From Demequinaceae bacterium (lineage in GTDB: Bacteria; Actinomycetota; Actinomycetes; Actinomycetales; Demequinaceae), in the NCBI GenBank assembly GCA_016933155.1, contig JAFGBM010000003.1, forward strand, positions 1 to 64,000: a DNA stretch of 64,000 nucleotides, in the 5' to 3' direction. Each line of letters begins with the position of its first letter. Within the stretch, counting starts at the first letter, position 1. Of this stretch, positions 21,085 to 30,202 are shown piece after piece. Under the pieces are notes generated by a model. The model was not told the origin of the DNA. It was given only the letters and a program-made list of their open reading frames with translations, and did no database searches. The position numbers and the translations under genes were made by a program.

Positions 21085-21951
21085 ATGGAAAAGAGCACCG
21101 AGCCGGAAGAGCACGACCTGGGGTCTCGCCTCAGGGGATCCGTCGCGTCGGTCTTCGGGGCGGTCGGAGAGGGACTCCTGACCCTCGGAATCCTGGTGAC
21201 GCTCTTCCTGGTGTGGGAGGTGTGGTGGACCGATGTCGTGGGAAGTCGACATCAACAGGACATCGTGAACGCGCTCGATTGGGCGGTACCGGCCGTCCCT
21301 GCCTGCGAACTCGCCGGCGTGTGCCCCTCGTCGACGGAGGATGCAGACCCGGGACCGGTGTACCCCGCCATCCAGGAGGACGACAGGGAACGGGAGGCCC
21401 CACCCCCGTCCGAGACTGTTCCCGGTGCCGCCGAGACCTTTGCCACCCTCTATGTTCCCCGCTGGGGCGCGGACTACATCCGTCCAATCAGCGAAGGGGT
21501 CGGGCGTCGAAGCGTGTTGGACAAGTTGGGAATCGGACACTATCCGAACACCACGCTTCCGGGCGGATGGGGGAATTTCGCAGTGGCCGGACACCGGACG
21601 ACCTTCGGAAAGCCCTTCGAACGCATCGAAGAATTGCAAATAGGGGACACGATCGTCGTTCGAACGGAATCGGCCTGGTACGTCTACCGCATCACAGAGA
21701 CCCATATCGTCCGCCCCTCCTTCGACGCAGCCATCGCCCCCGTTCCGGGGGAGAAGTTCGTAGAGCCGAACGGTCGATACATCACCCTGACCACCTGTCA
21801 TCCCAAGTATTCCGCGAGCCAGCGGTACGTGGTCTATGGAGTCCTCGACTATTGGGCCTATGCCTGGGCCGGGTATCCGCCCGAAATCCTGTCGGGCGAG
21901 GAGGACGCGGCCGATGCCATGGCAGTGGCCGAGAGGGGAGGGACGCCCTGA
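21085..21951 (+). CDS. srtE: Class E sortase
   Basis: 288 residues from the ATG at 21085 (GTG at 21076 possible). There is no ribosome site, and a TATCCT hexamer ends nine bases before the ATG, so a leaderless mRNA is likely. A signal-anchor helix spans about residues 28-45, followed by an acidic/Pro linker. The catalytic His is in VAGHRTTFGKPF. The catalytic cysteine is Cys238 in TLTTCHPKYSASQR, which also holds the Arg. Family role: transpeptidase joining LAXTG proteins to the cell wall. Its stop overlaps the next start (TGATG). A matching LASTG protein is encoded at 55.6-62.6 kb. Confidence 0.92.
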   Translation: MEKSTEPEEHDLGSRLRGSVASVFGAVGEGLLTLGILVTLFLVWEVWWTDVVGSRHQQDIVNALDWAVPAVPACELAGVCPSSTEDADPGPVYPAIQEDDREREAPPPSETVPGAAETFATLYVPRWGADYIRPISEGVGRRSVLDKLGIGHYPNTTLPGGWGNFAVAGHRTTFGKPFERIEELQIGDTIVVRTESAWYVYRITETHIVRPSFDAAIAPVPGEKFVEPNGRYITLTTCHPKYSASQRYVVYGVLDYWAYAWAGYPPEILSGEEDAADAMAVAERGGTP

Positions 21952-22109
21952 TGTACGGATGGATCTGGCGTCATCTTCCCGGAGCTTTCTGGGTGAAAGT
22001 GCTGTTTGCGTCCGGCCTGGTCATGGCCGCTATCGCGATCCTGTTCCTCTGGGTGTTTCCATGGCTGGCCCCGTTGCTTCCCTTCCAGCAGCAGACCGTG
22101 GGAGGGTAG
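21951..22109 (+). CDS. Small membrane protein next to sortase
   Basis: 52 residues starting MYGWIWRHLPGAFWVKVLFA, with one long hydrophobic segment and a short polar tail. It begins in the sortase stop codon (TGATG), so translation is coupled. A similar tiny protein separates the sortase and glutamine-amidotransferase genes in streptomycetes. Function unknown. Confidence 0.75.
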   Translation: MYGWIWRHLPGAFWVKVLFASGLVMAAIAILFLWVFPWLAPLLPFQQQTVGG

Positions 22110-22113
22110 GCAG

Positions 22114-22740
22114 ATGGCCCGCATCCTCGTCATCGACAACTATGACTCCTTCGTGTACACCATCGTCGGGTACCTGCGTCAGATGGGGGCGGACACCACC
22201 GTCGTCAGGAACGATGTCCAGGCGACGATCGGGGAGGTCGACGGGTACGACGGCGTCTTGGTCTCCCCCGGACCCGGGAAGCCATCGGACGCGGGGGTCT
22301 CAGCCGAGGTTGTCCTCCGCTGTTCCGAAACGGGGACCCCCATGCTGGGAGTATGCCTGGGACACCAGGTCCTCGGCGAAGTCTTCGGGGCGGTCGTGTC
22401 CCATGCGCCCGAACTCATGCACGGAAAGACCTCCGAGGTCTTCCACGAGGGAGCGGATATCCTGGCAGGTCTTCCGAGCCCCTTCACCGCGACGAGGTAT
22501 CACTCCCTCGCGGTCGAGTCGGACACCGTTCCCGACGTTCTCGAGGTGACGGCGAACACGCATTCGGGAATCGTCATGGCCTTAAGCCACAGGTCCCTGC
22601 CCCTTCATGGGGTGCAGTTTCACCCGGAATCCGTCCTCACCGAGGGGGGTCATCGCCTGCTCGCCAACTGGCTCGCGGTGTGTGGGATGGGCAATCCCGA
22701 AGGCCGATCCCAGGGGCTCTCTCCGCTCGTCCGCGACTAG
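22114..22740 (+). CDS. Class I glutamine amidotransferase, TrpG/PabA type
   Basis: 208 residues. GGAGG eight bases before the ATG at 22114 sets the start; the open frame reaches back to 22006 through the small membrane gene. It starts ILVIDNYDSFVYTIVGYL. The nucleophile Cys is in GVCLGHQVLGE, and the His-Glu pair is in HPESVLTEGGHRLL. It supplies ammonia from glutamine to an anthranilate or aminodeoxychorismate synthase. Neither large subunit is in the window, so trpG and pabA cannot be told apart. It shares its CTAG stop with the convergent oxidoreductase gene. Confidence 0.9.
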   Translation: MARILVIDNYDSFVYTIVGYLRQMGADTTVVRNDVQATIGEVDGYDGVLVSPGPGKPSDAGVSAEVVLRCSETGTPMLGVCLGHQVLGEVFGAVVSHAPELMHGKTSEVFHEGADILAGLPSPFTATRYHSLAVESDTVPDVLEVTANTHSGIVMALSHRSLPLHGVQFHPESVLTEGGHRLLANWLAVCGMGNPEGRSQGLSPLVRD

Positions 22741-24371
22741 TCGTCGTCGAGGGAATTCTCCCGGGTCGTTGTCCTCAGAAGATGGCCGACGGCGTCCCGG
22801 CGTCTCGTCTCACGGAGGAATCCCGGCTCGATCGGGGCGTCAAGCGGCTCGTTATCGGTCCGGCCCAGGAGCAATTTCGCGGTCGCCAGCGCCGAATCAA
22901 AGGCTCCCGGGATGCCCGGGTGGGGGAACAACGAGGACCCGGGATAGAAGAGGTTCCGCACCCGCCGCGAGGCTCCGCGAGGACAAGGCCGGGTCAAGCC
23001 GTGAAAGGTGGGAGCGATCCCGAATCCGGAACCCCTCCAGGTCGAGTACTTCTCAGCGAAATCCGCAGGGGTGAGCACCTCCCCGGCCTGGGAGCGTCCT
23101 TCGAGGTCGGGAATGCCGGCCATGGCCCCCACCTGGCGGAGAAGCCGTGAGACCTGGCTGAGAAGAGCCTGTCGGCTTTCGCCTGCAGCCCCGAGGGAGG
23201 GATCGGCGGGCAAGGGCACGATGAGCACGATGGACTCCTTGCCCTTGGGGGCCAGGGCGGGGTCCGTCGCCGTCGGCCGGCCGACGTAGACGAAACCGGA
23301 AGACAAGGGATCGTCGATCGGGGTCGGGTCGAGGCCTGTCAGCGCCCGGCCCCCATTTCGGGGAAAGAAGAGATTGTGGTGGGCAAGTTGAGGAAGTCGC
23401 TTCTTGACGCCGAAAACAGCCACGAGCATCGATGGAGAGGCCTGAAGACGATCCCAGGAACCTGGAGGACGTGAGCGGAACCCGTCCGTCAAAAGGGCCG
23501 TCTCCGTGTGGTGGGGGTCGACGCATGACACCACCAGGTCGGCCGCGATCACCTCTCCCGTTCTCAGGACGACACCGCTGGCGAGTCGTGTCTCGGGATC
23601 GACGAGAATACGGGCGACATCGCTGTTGGTTCGGAGCCGGGCGCCTTCCTCGCGGGCGACCTTCTCCAGGGCCGCAATGACGGACCCGAATCCGCCACGG
23701 GGATAGCGGATCGCTCCGCACAGGTGATGAACGTACGCGGAAGAATGGGCGACCGGGGTCGTCTCGGGCGTGCCGGTGAGAGCGAGCGCCGGGAATTCCA
23801 GGATCTGCCGGATGTGGGGGTGGTGGACCGTCGCCGTGATCTCTCGGCCGAGACTTCTCATCATGATTCCCGCACACCAGACGAGATGGCGGACGACAGC
23901 AAGACGAAGGAACGACGACGGGCCCAGATAGGGGGCCCCACCTAGACGTTTGAGAATCACTTGGTGGCGTTGAGCGGCCATCAGGACGAGTCGGCGTGAG
24001 GCTTCGCCGTCCCCGGGACTCACCTCCTCGAAACGGCCCCAGATGGCCGGGGTATCGACATCGAGATCGAGCGCCTGGGCAGGGCTATCCGGGGCCTCTT
24101 CGTAGAAGGTTCGGAAGCGCACCTCCGGTTCCAGGAGATCGAGATAGTCATCGAGCCTTCTACCGACGAGGGAGAAGAAGTCTGCATAGGATTCGGGACA
24201 CAGGAACCAGGGTGACGGATCGACAACGTGGCTTCGCAGGTTGAGGGGGGCCGATCGGCCGCCGAAGTGGGGGTGACGCTCGCATAGGGTTACCTCGAGT
24301 CCCCCACGGGCCAGAAGCACGGTCGTCGAGAGGCCGACGGGGCCTCCTCCGATGACGACCGCTCGGGTCAT
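22737..24371 (-). CDS. CrtI/phytoene desaturase-like FAD oxidoreductase
   Basis: 544 residues. The N-terminal dinucleotide fold is VVIGGGPVGLSTTVLLARGGLEVTLCERHPHFGGRS, where the GGRS end is typical of the phytoene-desaturase/amine-oxidase group. The middle has PRGGFGSVIAALEKVAREEGA, and the C-terminal FAD motif is LFYPGSSLFPHPGIPGAFDSALATAKLL. Family members desaturate or isomerise carotenoids and related isoprenoids. No other carotenoid gene is in the window, so the substrate is unknown. Its ATG overlaps the pknB stop by four bases, which puts it in the kinase operon. Confidence 0.85.
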   Translation of the reverse strand: MTRAVVIGGGPVGLSTTVLLARGGLEVTLCERHPHFGGRSAPLNLRSHVVDPSPWFLCPESYADFFSLVGRRLDDYLDLLEPEVRFRTFYEEAPDSPAQALDLDVDTPAIWGRFEEVSPGDGEASRRLVLMAAQRHQVILKRLGGAPYLGPSSFLRLAVVRHLVWCAGIMMRSLGREITATVHHPHIRQILEFPALALTGTPETTPVAHSSAYVHHLCGAIRYPRGGFGSVIAALEKVAREEGARLRTNSDVARILVDPETRLASGVVLRTGEVIAADLVVSCVDPHHTETALLTDGFRSRPPGSWDRLQASPSMLVAVFGVKKRLPQLAHHNLFFPRNGGRALTGLDPTPIDDPLSSGFVYVGRPTATDPALAPKGKESIVLIVPLPADPSLGAAGESRQALLSQVSRLLRQVGAMAGIPDLEGRSQAGEVLTPADFAEKYSTWRGSGFGIAPTFHGLTRPCPRGASRRVRNLFYPGSSLFPHPGIPGAFDSALATAKLLLGRTDNEPLDAPIEPGFLRETRRRDAVGHLLRTTTRENSLDDD

Positions 24372-26365
24372 GCGCTCCCGCTCGGCGCGGGGCTTGGCGG
24401 AGGTTCCGGTCCCAAGGAGATCGTGAGGGTGACGGTCGTTCCCTCCGCGACGGAGGTCCCGGCCGAGGGGCTGGTCGAGATGACCAAGCCAGCGGCGACC
24501 GTCGTCGAGTACACCGATGTGGTTTTCGTCTGAAGCAGAGCCTGCCTGACTTGGGCGACCGCAGACGCCTCGGGATCGCCCACGACGTCAGGGACGATCA
24601 CCATGTTGACGGGGATGGCGACCTGGAGGATCACCCCGGTTCCGAAATCGACCAGGCCGGCGATGGGACTCTGTCCGATGATCGTGTCGGGGGTGGCCGT
24701 GCCGTTCTGGACCTCTTCGATCTCGTAGGGCAGACGGATGCTTTCGAGGAAGGTGATCGCCTGCTCCTGCGTTCGACCCTTGAGATCTTGAAGCATGACC
24801 TTTCCGCTGGAGACCTTGATGGTGATTTCGGCACCCTCCTCGACGGCCAGGCCCTTGCCCGGATCCGTCCCCGTGACGAATCCCGCCGGAATGTCCAGGT
24901 CGCCGTTGACCTCAGTCGTTCCAGCGACGACGAGGCCGGCATTCTCGATGGCCGCCTGGGCCTCCTCGAGGCTGAGTCCTCGGACATCGGGAACCGAGAG
25001 TTGGTTCTCATCCACCGAGACGTAGATGGTGACGGTCGATCCCGCTTCGACAAGGGTCCCCTCGGCAGGGGAGCTCCGGATGACCAGTCCCCATTCGACA
25101 TCGGGATTGACCTCACCCTCGACCGAGCCGACAAGGCCGAATTGATCGAGAAGTTCCAGCGCCTCTCCCTGCGTCATGTTCCGAACGTCCGGAACCGACA
25201 CATTGGCCGTCCCGTCCCCACCCTTCGGTCCGGCAAAGGTGAAAAGGGCCATGACGGCGGCGACCGCAGCCGTGACTGTGGCGATGAGAAGGAAAAGGTG
25301 CCCAATGCGCCGGCCGCGATCGTTGACTTCGACGTACTCATCGAGAGGGTTGCCGCCGGTCGGTGTGCCCGCACCTCCCGCACCTCCCGTACCTCCGGCG
25401 AGCTTGGCCGCACCGGGATTCGCACTGGTCGCGGCGAGGACGGCGGATGCCCCCGCTCCTGTGCTGGCAGAGCCGACGGGGTACTGGCCTGTCGTGGGTG
25501 ACAGGGGACGGCCGGCCATGAAGGCATTGAGATCGCCGAGGAACTCATGCGCCGACGAGTACCTCTGGCCTCGATCCTTGGTCAGGGCTCGGCGGACGAT
25601 GAGGTCCAGGGCGGGAGGGACGTCGGGGGCGAAGTCCGAGGGGCTGGGGGCGGCCTCCCGGACGTGTTGATAGGCGACAGAAACGGGGGAGTCACCGACG
25701 AAGGGGGGCCGTCCACAGAGAAGTTCGAAGAGGACACAGCCTGCGGAGTACAGATCCGAACGGGCATCAACGTTCTCTCCCCGGGCCTGCTCCGGGGATA
25801 GGTACTGCGCCGTGCCGACGACCGCCTGCGCCTGCGTCATCGTCTGCCCCACATCGGCGAGGGCACGAGCGATACCGAAGTCCATGACCTTGACTGCACC
25901 AGTGGGGGTCAGCATGATGTTCGCGGGCTTGATGTCTCGGTGGACGAGCCCTGCAGCATGGGCGTATTCAAGACCGGTCAGGACGCCGGAGAGAATCTCG
26001 ACGGCCTCGTCGATCGGGGCGGCCGCGCCCTCCTTGAGGATGTCCCGAACCGTATGCCCTTCGACGTACTCCATGACGATGAAGGGAACGACCTGGCGTT
26101 CCCCCGTCGGCAGGGCGACGCTTTCCTCCCCGGTGTCGTACACCGCCACGATGGCGGGATGGTTGAGTCCGGCAGCCGCTTGTGCCTCACGGCGGAACCT
26201 GGTCTGGAACGAAGGATCACGGGCGAGGTCGGGTCGAAGGATCTTGATCGCGACGGTGCGCCCGAGCCGTGTGTCGTACCCGATGTGGACCTCGGCCATT
26301 CCGCCCCGGCCGATGAGCTCACCCACCTGGTATCGATTGGCCAGCAACCTGTTTGACTCAGTCAT
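24368..26365 (-). CDS. pknB: Ser/Thr protein kinase PknB with PASTA repeats
   Basis: 665 residues from the ATG at 26365 (an ATG at 26407 has no ribosome site). The kinase domain spans about residues 10-275: GRGGMAEV glycine loop, VAIKIL lysine, HRDIKPANIM, DFGIARA and YLSPEQARG. A Gly/Thr-rich linker and a membrane helix near residue 350-375 follow. Four extracellular PASTA domains come after, beginning at SVPDVRNMT, SVPDVRGLS, LQDLKGRT and VPDVVGDP. PASTA domains bind muropeptides or lipid II. The kinase controls cell-wall growth and division. The tail is Pro/Ser-rich. Confidence 0.95.
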   Translation of the reverse strand: MTESNRLLANRYQVGELIGRGGMAEVHIGYDTRLGRTVAIKILRPDLARDPSFQTRFRREAQAAAGLNHPAIVAVYDTGEESVALPTGERQVVPFIVMEYVEGHTVRDILKEGAAAPIDEAVEILSGVLTGLEYAHAAGLVHRDIKPANIMLTPTGAVKVMDFGIARALADVGQTMTQAQAVVGTAQYLSPEQARGENVDARSDLYSAGCVLFELLCGRPPFVGDSPVSVAYQHVREAAPSPSDFAPDVPPALDLIVRRALTKDRGQRYSSAHEFLGDLNAFMAGRPLSPTTGQYPVGSASTGAGASAVLAATSANPGAAKLAGGTGGAGGAGTPTGGNPLDEYVEVNDRGRRIGHLFLLIATVTAAVAAVMALFTFAGPKGGDGTANVSVPDVRNMTQGEALELLDQFGLVGSVEGEVNPDVEWGLVIRSSPAEGTLVEAGSTVTIYVSVDENQLSVPDVRGLSLEEAQAAIENAGLVVAGTTEVNGDLDIPAGFVTGTDPGKGLAVEEGAEITIKVSSGKVMLQDLKGRTQEQAITFLESIRLPYEIEEVQNGTATPDTIIGQSPIAGLVDFGTGVILQVAIPVNMVIVPDVVGDPEASAVAQVRQALLQTKTTSVYSTTVAAGLVISTSPSAGTSVAEGTTVTLTISLGPEPPPSPAPSGSA

Positions 26366-26418
26366 CCCGTCCCTGTCGTCTCGGCGTACCGTGCCCCATT
26401 CTCGCATCCATTCAACGA

Positions 26419-27378
26419 CTAGCCGCGCCTTTTGGCATCTGGCCGTGGCCGGTGGTCCTTCGGGGGGATCGTAGGAGGCATGGCGCGCCCGGGAGCACCG
26501 CCCTTGTGCCGAGGGGCAATCGATTGGGGAGGAGGTCTCTCCCGCAAGCGGCGCTCCGTCACCGATGGGAGGCGGAGATTCCCGAGAAGAGCCGCGAGTC
26601 GTTCGGCTGAGACGGGCCGGTGCTTGGGGTTTTTGTCCAAGAGATCCATGACGAGGGCCGCCAACCCCGGGGTGATGGAATCCGGCAGCGGCGGAACGGG
26701 ATTGTTGACTTGGGCGATGGCAATCTCGACGGGAGTGCCCGCCGTGAAGGGGCGCCTACCGACCAGGGCTTCGAAGGCGATGATCCCCAAGGCGTAGATG
26801 TCGGATTGCGGAGTCGCCGGCTTGCCGAGGGCGAGTTCGGGGGCTAGATACTGCGCCGTCCCCATGACCATTCCCGTCTGTGTCAGCGTCGTCTGGTCGC
26901 GCGCCCTGGAGACTCCGAAGTCTGTGATCTTGACCAGATCGTCCGGTTGAAGCAGGAGGTTTCCGGGCTTGACGTCGCGATGGATGATCCCGGCCTCGTG
27001 AGCGGCCTGGAGGCCGCGGCAGGTTTGAGTCAGGATATTGACGAGCCGACGCTCGTCGAGGAACACCTCTCGATCGAGGATCGCCGCCAAGGACTCTCCC
27101 TCGACCAACTCCATGACCATGTAGGCGTTGCCCTCGAATGATCCGTAGTCGAGGACTTGGCAGATGTTGCGATGGGCCAGGATGGCCGCATTCCTGGCTT
27201 CGATCTCGAATCGCTTGAGGAAGACGACGTTGTCGCCTGCGTCCTCCTTGAGGACCTTGACGGCGACCTCGAGATCCAGTTCTTCGTCGTGACCGTGCCA
27301 TACCTGCCCCATCCCCCCGATCGCGATGATCGAGATCAGGCGGTACCTTCCGTCGAGAACAGAACCGATGGCAATCAT
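26419..27378 (-). CDS. pknA: Ser/Thr protein kinase, PknA type without membrane helix
   Basis: 319 residues. The kinase domain fills residues ~10-265: IIAIGGMGQVW (the Ala-x-Gly-Gly form also seen in PknA), VAVKVLK, HRDVKPGNLLL, ITDFGVSRA, activation loop TLTQTGMVMGTAQYLAPE. The rest is a basic Pro/Arg-rich tail, with no hydrophobic segment. Mycobacterial PknA is longer and membrane-anchored. With PknB it phosphorylates division and wall-synthesis proteins. It starts four bases inside the end of pbpA (ATGA). Confidence 0.92.
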   Translation of the reverse strand: MIAIGSVLDGRYRLISIIAIGGMGQVWHGHDEELDLEVAVKVLKEDAGDNVVFLKRFEIEARNAAILAHRNICQVLDYGSFEGNAYMVMELVEGESLAAILDREVFLDERRLVNILTQTCRGLQAAHEAGIIHRDVKPGNLLLQPDDLVKITDFGVSRARDQTTLTQTGMVMGTAQYLAPELALGKPATPQSDIYALGIIAFEALVGRRPFTAGTPVEIAIAQVNNPVPPLPDSITPGLAALVMDLLDKNPKHRPVSAERLAALLGNLRLPSVTERRLRERPPPQSIAPRHKGGAPGRAMPPTIPPKDHRPRPDAKRRG

Positions 27379-28856
27379 CCGAGCCCCTGATTCACTCGTT
27401 CTTCCTCGAGACGAAGCGCCTCGATGATGACCTCTCGGGCGATGGGCGCCGAGAGGCGCCCACCGGTGGCTTCATCGCCCAGGTCGCCGCCTCTTTCGAC
27501 AAGGACGACGACGACGACGACCGGATCCTCGGCGGGAGCGAATCCCAGGAACCAGGCATGGGGTGCGGAACCGTCGCCCGTCTCGGCCGTTCCCGTCTTT
27601 CCCGCGACGGCGACCCCGGAAATCTGTGCCGCCGTTCCCGTACCGCTTTCGACGACCTCCACCATCATGTCCCGAAGGTATCCGGAGTCCTCCACATACA
27701 GAGGAATCGCCAGGATGGAGGGCTGGGCCGTGCTGAGGACCCGGAGGGATGAGTCCCTGACCCGGGTAACGAGGTAGGGACGCATGAGCACGCCGTCATT
27801 GGCGATCGCCGACCCAATCATGGCCATCTGCAGGGGCGTCGCCCGGACATCGAATTGGCCGATGGCCGACATTGCTCCTTCGGGCTCGTTGGGCTCGTCG
27901 GGAAGCCTGGAGGGGGTGACGGGCAACGGGATGGAGAGTTCCTCGCCCCACCCGAAGTCCTGGGCCTTGTCGGCGATCGGTTGCCAGCCGAGGGACAGGG
28001 CCAGGTCGGCGAAGGGGGTGTTGCACGATTTCTTCAAGGCTTGGGCGAGTGTCGTCGAGTCGGTGACATCGCAGGCGTACCCCCCATAGTTCTCAATCGT
28101 CAGATCCGTCAGGGGAAGGTCGAGTTCGGCGGGCGCGAACACGATACTGTCCGGGGTGAGGCCAGCCTCAAGCGCAGCCGAGACGGTCACGAGCTTGAAA
28201 AGGGAACCAGGGGGATAGGTGTCGCCGGCGATGACACGGTTGATCAGCGGCTGACCCGGATCCGATTCCAAGGCCTCGTAGGCGTCGACGACGGCCGAGG
28301 TGGTGTGGTCGGCGAGCACCGAGGGGTCGTAGCTCGGCCTGGACACCATCGCCAGGATCTCACCGGTGCGGGGATCGAGGGCGATCACGGCTCCGGATTG
28401 GTCACCCAGGGCCTCGAAGGCCACCCGTTGAAGAGACGAACGCAGGGTCAATTCGATCGAGGCACCCTGCTGGTCTTGTCCGGAGAGGAGGTCTCCCAAA
28501 CGGGACCAGAAGAGGGAGTCGGACGACCCGTTGAGGAGGGAGTTCTCCGCCTGCTCGATCCCCGTCCGGCCATAGACGACGGAGTAGAAGCCCGTGACCG
28601 GGGCGTAGAGGGGACCGTCCACGTAGGTGCGTTGGTATGAGAAGTAGTCGTTGACGGGAACGGAATACACGATCGCCTCACCGTCGACGATGATGGGTCC
28701 CCGGAAAGTCCCGAATTCACGGTAGAGGGTCCGGCGATTCCTGGAGTCGGAGTTCAAGGAGTCGGCCTGGATGAATTGGATCCAGGTGGCGGCGAACATG
28801 AGGACAAGAAACATGACGAAGGCGAGCGTGGCAAGCCGACGGATGGAGGCGTTCAT
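27375..28856 (-). CDS. pbpA: Penicillin-binding protein PbpA (transpeptidase)
   Basis: 493 residues from the ATG at 28856, which overlaps the rodA stop (ATGA); the open frame runs back to 29126 inside rodA. One N-terminal membrane anchor covers residues ~8-28. The transpeptidase active site is SLFK in YPPGSLFKLV near residue 216. SCN is in KKSCNTPFAD, and KTG is in AGKTGTAETGD near 418. It cross-links peptidoglycan with the SEDS protein RodA encoded next to it. Part of the pknB-pknA-pbpA-rodA-pstP-fhaB-fhaA operon. Confidence 0.95.
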   Translation of the reverse strand: MNASIRRLATLAFVMFLVLMFAATWIQFIQADSLNSDSRNRRTLYREFGTFRGPIIVDGEAIVYSVPVNDYFSYQRTYVDGPLYAPVTGFYSVVYGRTGIEQAENSLLNGSSDSLFWSRLGDLLSGQDQQGASIELTLRSSLQRVAFEALGDQSGAVIALDPRTGEILAMVSRPSYDPSVLADHTTSAVVDAYEALESDPGQPLINRVIAGDTYPPGSLFKLVTVSAALEAGLTPDSIVFAPAELDLPLTDLTIENYGGYACDVTDSTTLAQALKKSCNTPFADLALSLGWQPIADKAQDFGWGEELSIPLPVTPSRLPDEPNEPEGAMSAIGQFDVRATPLQMAMIGSAIANDGVLMRPYLVTRVRDSSLRVLSTAQPSILAIPLYVEDSGYLRDMMVEVVESGTGTAAQISGVAVAGKTGTAETGDGSAPHAWFLGFAPAEDPVVVVVVLVERGGDLGDEATGGRLSAPIAREVIIEALRLEEERVNQGLG

Positions 28857-30202
28857 CGATCGAAAACCTCCACGCGTCTGGCCCCATCGGAGATCCGTAT
28901 GAGGAGGGCGATGATCACCCAGTTGGACAGGAGGGACGAGCCGCCATAGGCCAGGAATGGCGTGGTTAGCCCAGTCAACGGGATGACGCGGGTTACCCCG
29001 CCCACGACGACGAAGACCTGGAGTGCCATCGAAAATCCGAGCCCGGCCGCGAGCAGTTTCCCGAATCCATCCCTCAAGCCGAGGGAGGTCCGAAGCGCTC
29101 GCTGAACGAGAATGACATATAGACACAGGATCGCCGACAGCCCGACGAGCCCCAACTCCTCCCCGAGTGAGGAGACGATGAAGTCGGACTCGGCGAAGGG
29201 AACCTGAGAGGGCATGCCTTCCCCCAACCCCGTACCGAAAAGGCCGCCGCTCGCGAGGCCGAACAAGCCCCGGACGAGTTGTTCCGAGCCTCCCGGGCTT
29301 CGCGCATACACCTCGGGATCGAGGGCGTGGAGCCAGATGTCATATCGATCCGCGACATGAGAGAACACCATCCCGGCCACGATCGCTCCCGCGACGAAGA
29401 GCCCACATCCCAGCAGGACCCAACTCAGCCGTGCCGTCGCGACATACACCATCGCGAGAAACAGCCCGAAGAAGAGCAGCGAGGTGCCCAGGTCACGCTG
29501 GTAGACCAGAACGGCGAGGGAGGCGATCCAGGCGAGGAGAAGGGGTCCGAGGTCGCGGGCCCTCGGGAAGCGCAGACCGAGGACCCGGGGACCCGCGAGG
29601 GCGAGTGAATGGCGGTTCGCCACCAGGTAGCCGGCGAAGAAGACGGCGAGGGCGATCTTCGCGAGTTCGGCTGGCTGAAGAGAAAGCCCGGCCACGTCGA
29701 TCCAGAGGTGGGCACCCCGGCGTTCGACGCCGAGACCGGGGACGAGGGGAAGGAGGAGCAGGCCGAGGCCGACCGCCATTGCTGTATAGGTGAATCGGCG
29801 CATCAGGCGGTGATCCCGAAGTAAGGCGACGATGGCGATGGCCACAGACATGGAGATGACGGTCCAGGCCAACTGGCGTGGGGCAAAGGACGTGGGGCTC
29901 GCCGTGTCTGCGTGCGCAAGGTCAAGTCGATAGATCATCGCGAGCCCGAGACCGTTGAGGGCGAGGGTGACGGGCAGGATGACCGGGTCGGCCGCCGAGG
30001 CCCATCGGCGAAGCGCCAAGTGTGCCCCCGTGGCCGCCACAACGGTGCCGAGGCCCAGCACATACACATTCGGGGGAAGTCCACCCGTAGCGCCGACTCC
30101 GACGAGCATGTAGGCCGAGACGACGAGGACGACGGCCACCACGAGAAGGACCGCCTCCGTCCGGCGACTGCTGCGTATCCGCAGGTCGGCGACGATTGCC
30201 AC
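28853..30202 (-). CDS. rodA: SEDS-family peptidoglycan polymerase RodA/FtsW
   Basis: 449 residues with about 12 membrane helices. SEDS features are visible: QPAELAKIALAVFFAGYL, QRDLGTSLLFFGLF and PFAESDFIVSSLGEELGLVG, then the late GGVTRVIPLTGLTTPFLAYGGSSLLSNW. It polymerises glycan strands with a class B PBP, here PbpA. The GTG start overlaps the pstP stop by one base (TAGTG). Confidence 0.95.
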   Translation of the reverse strand: MAIVADLRIRSSRRTEAVLLVVAVVLVVSAYMLVGVGATGGLPPNVYVLGLGTVVAATGAHLALRRWASAADPVILPVTLALNGLGLAMIYRLDLAHADTASPTSFAPRQLAWTVISMSVAIAIVALLRDHRLMRRFTYTAMAVGLGLLLLPLVPGLGVERRGAHLWIDVAGLSLQPAELAKIALAVFFAGYLVANRHSLALAGPRVLGLRFPRARDLGPLLLAWIASLAVLVYQRDLGTSLLFFGLFLAMVYVATARLSWVLLGCGLFVAGAIVAGMVFSHVADRYDIWLHALDPEVYARSPGGSEQLVRGLFGLASGGLFGTGLGEGMPSQVPFAESDFIVSSLGEELGLVGLSAILCLYVILVQRALRTSLGLRDGFGKLLAAGLGFSMALQVFVVVGGVTRVIPLTGLTTPFLAYGGSSLLSNWVIIALLIRISDGARRVEVFDR

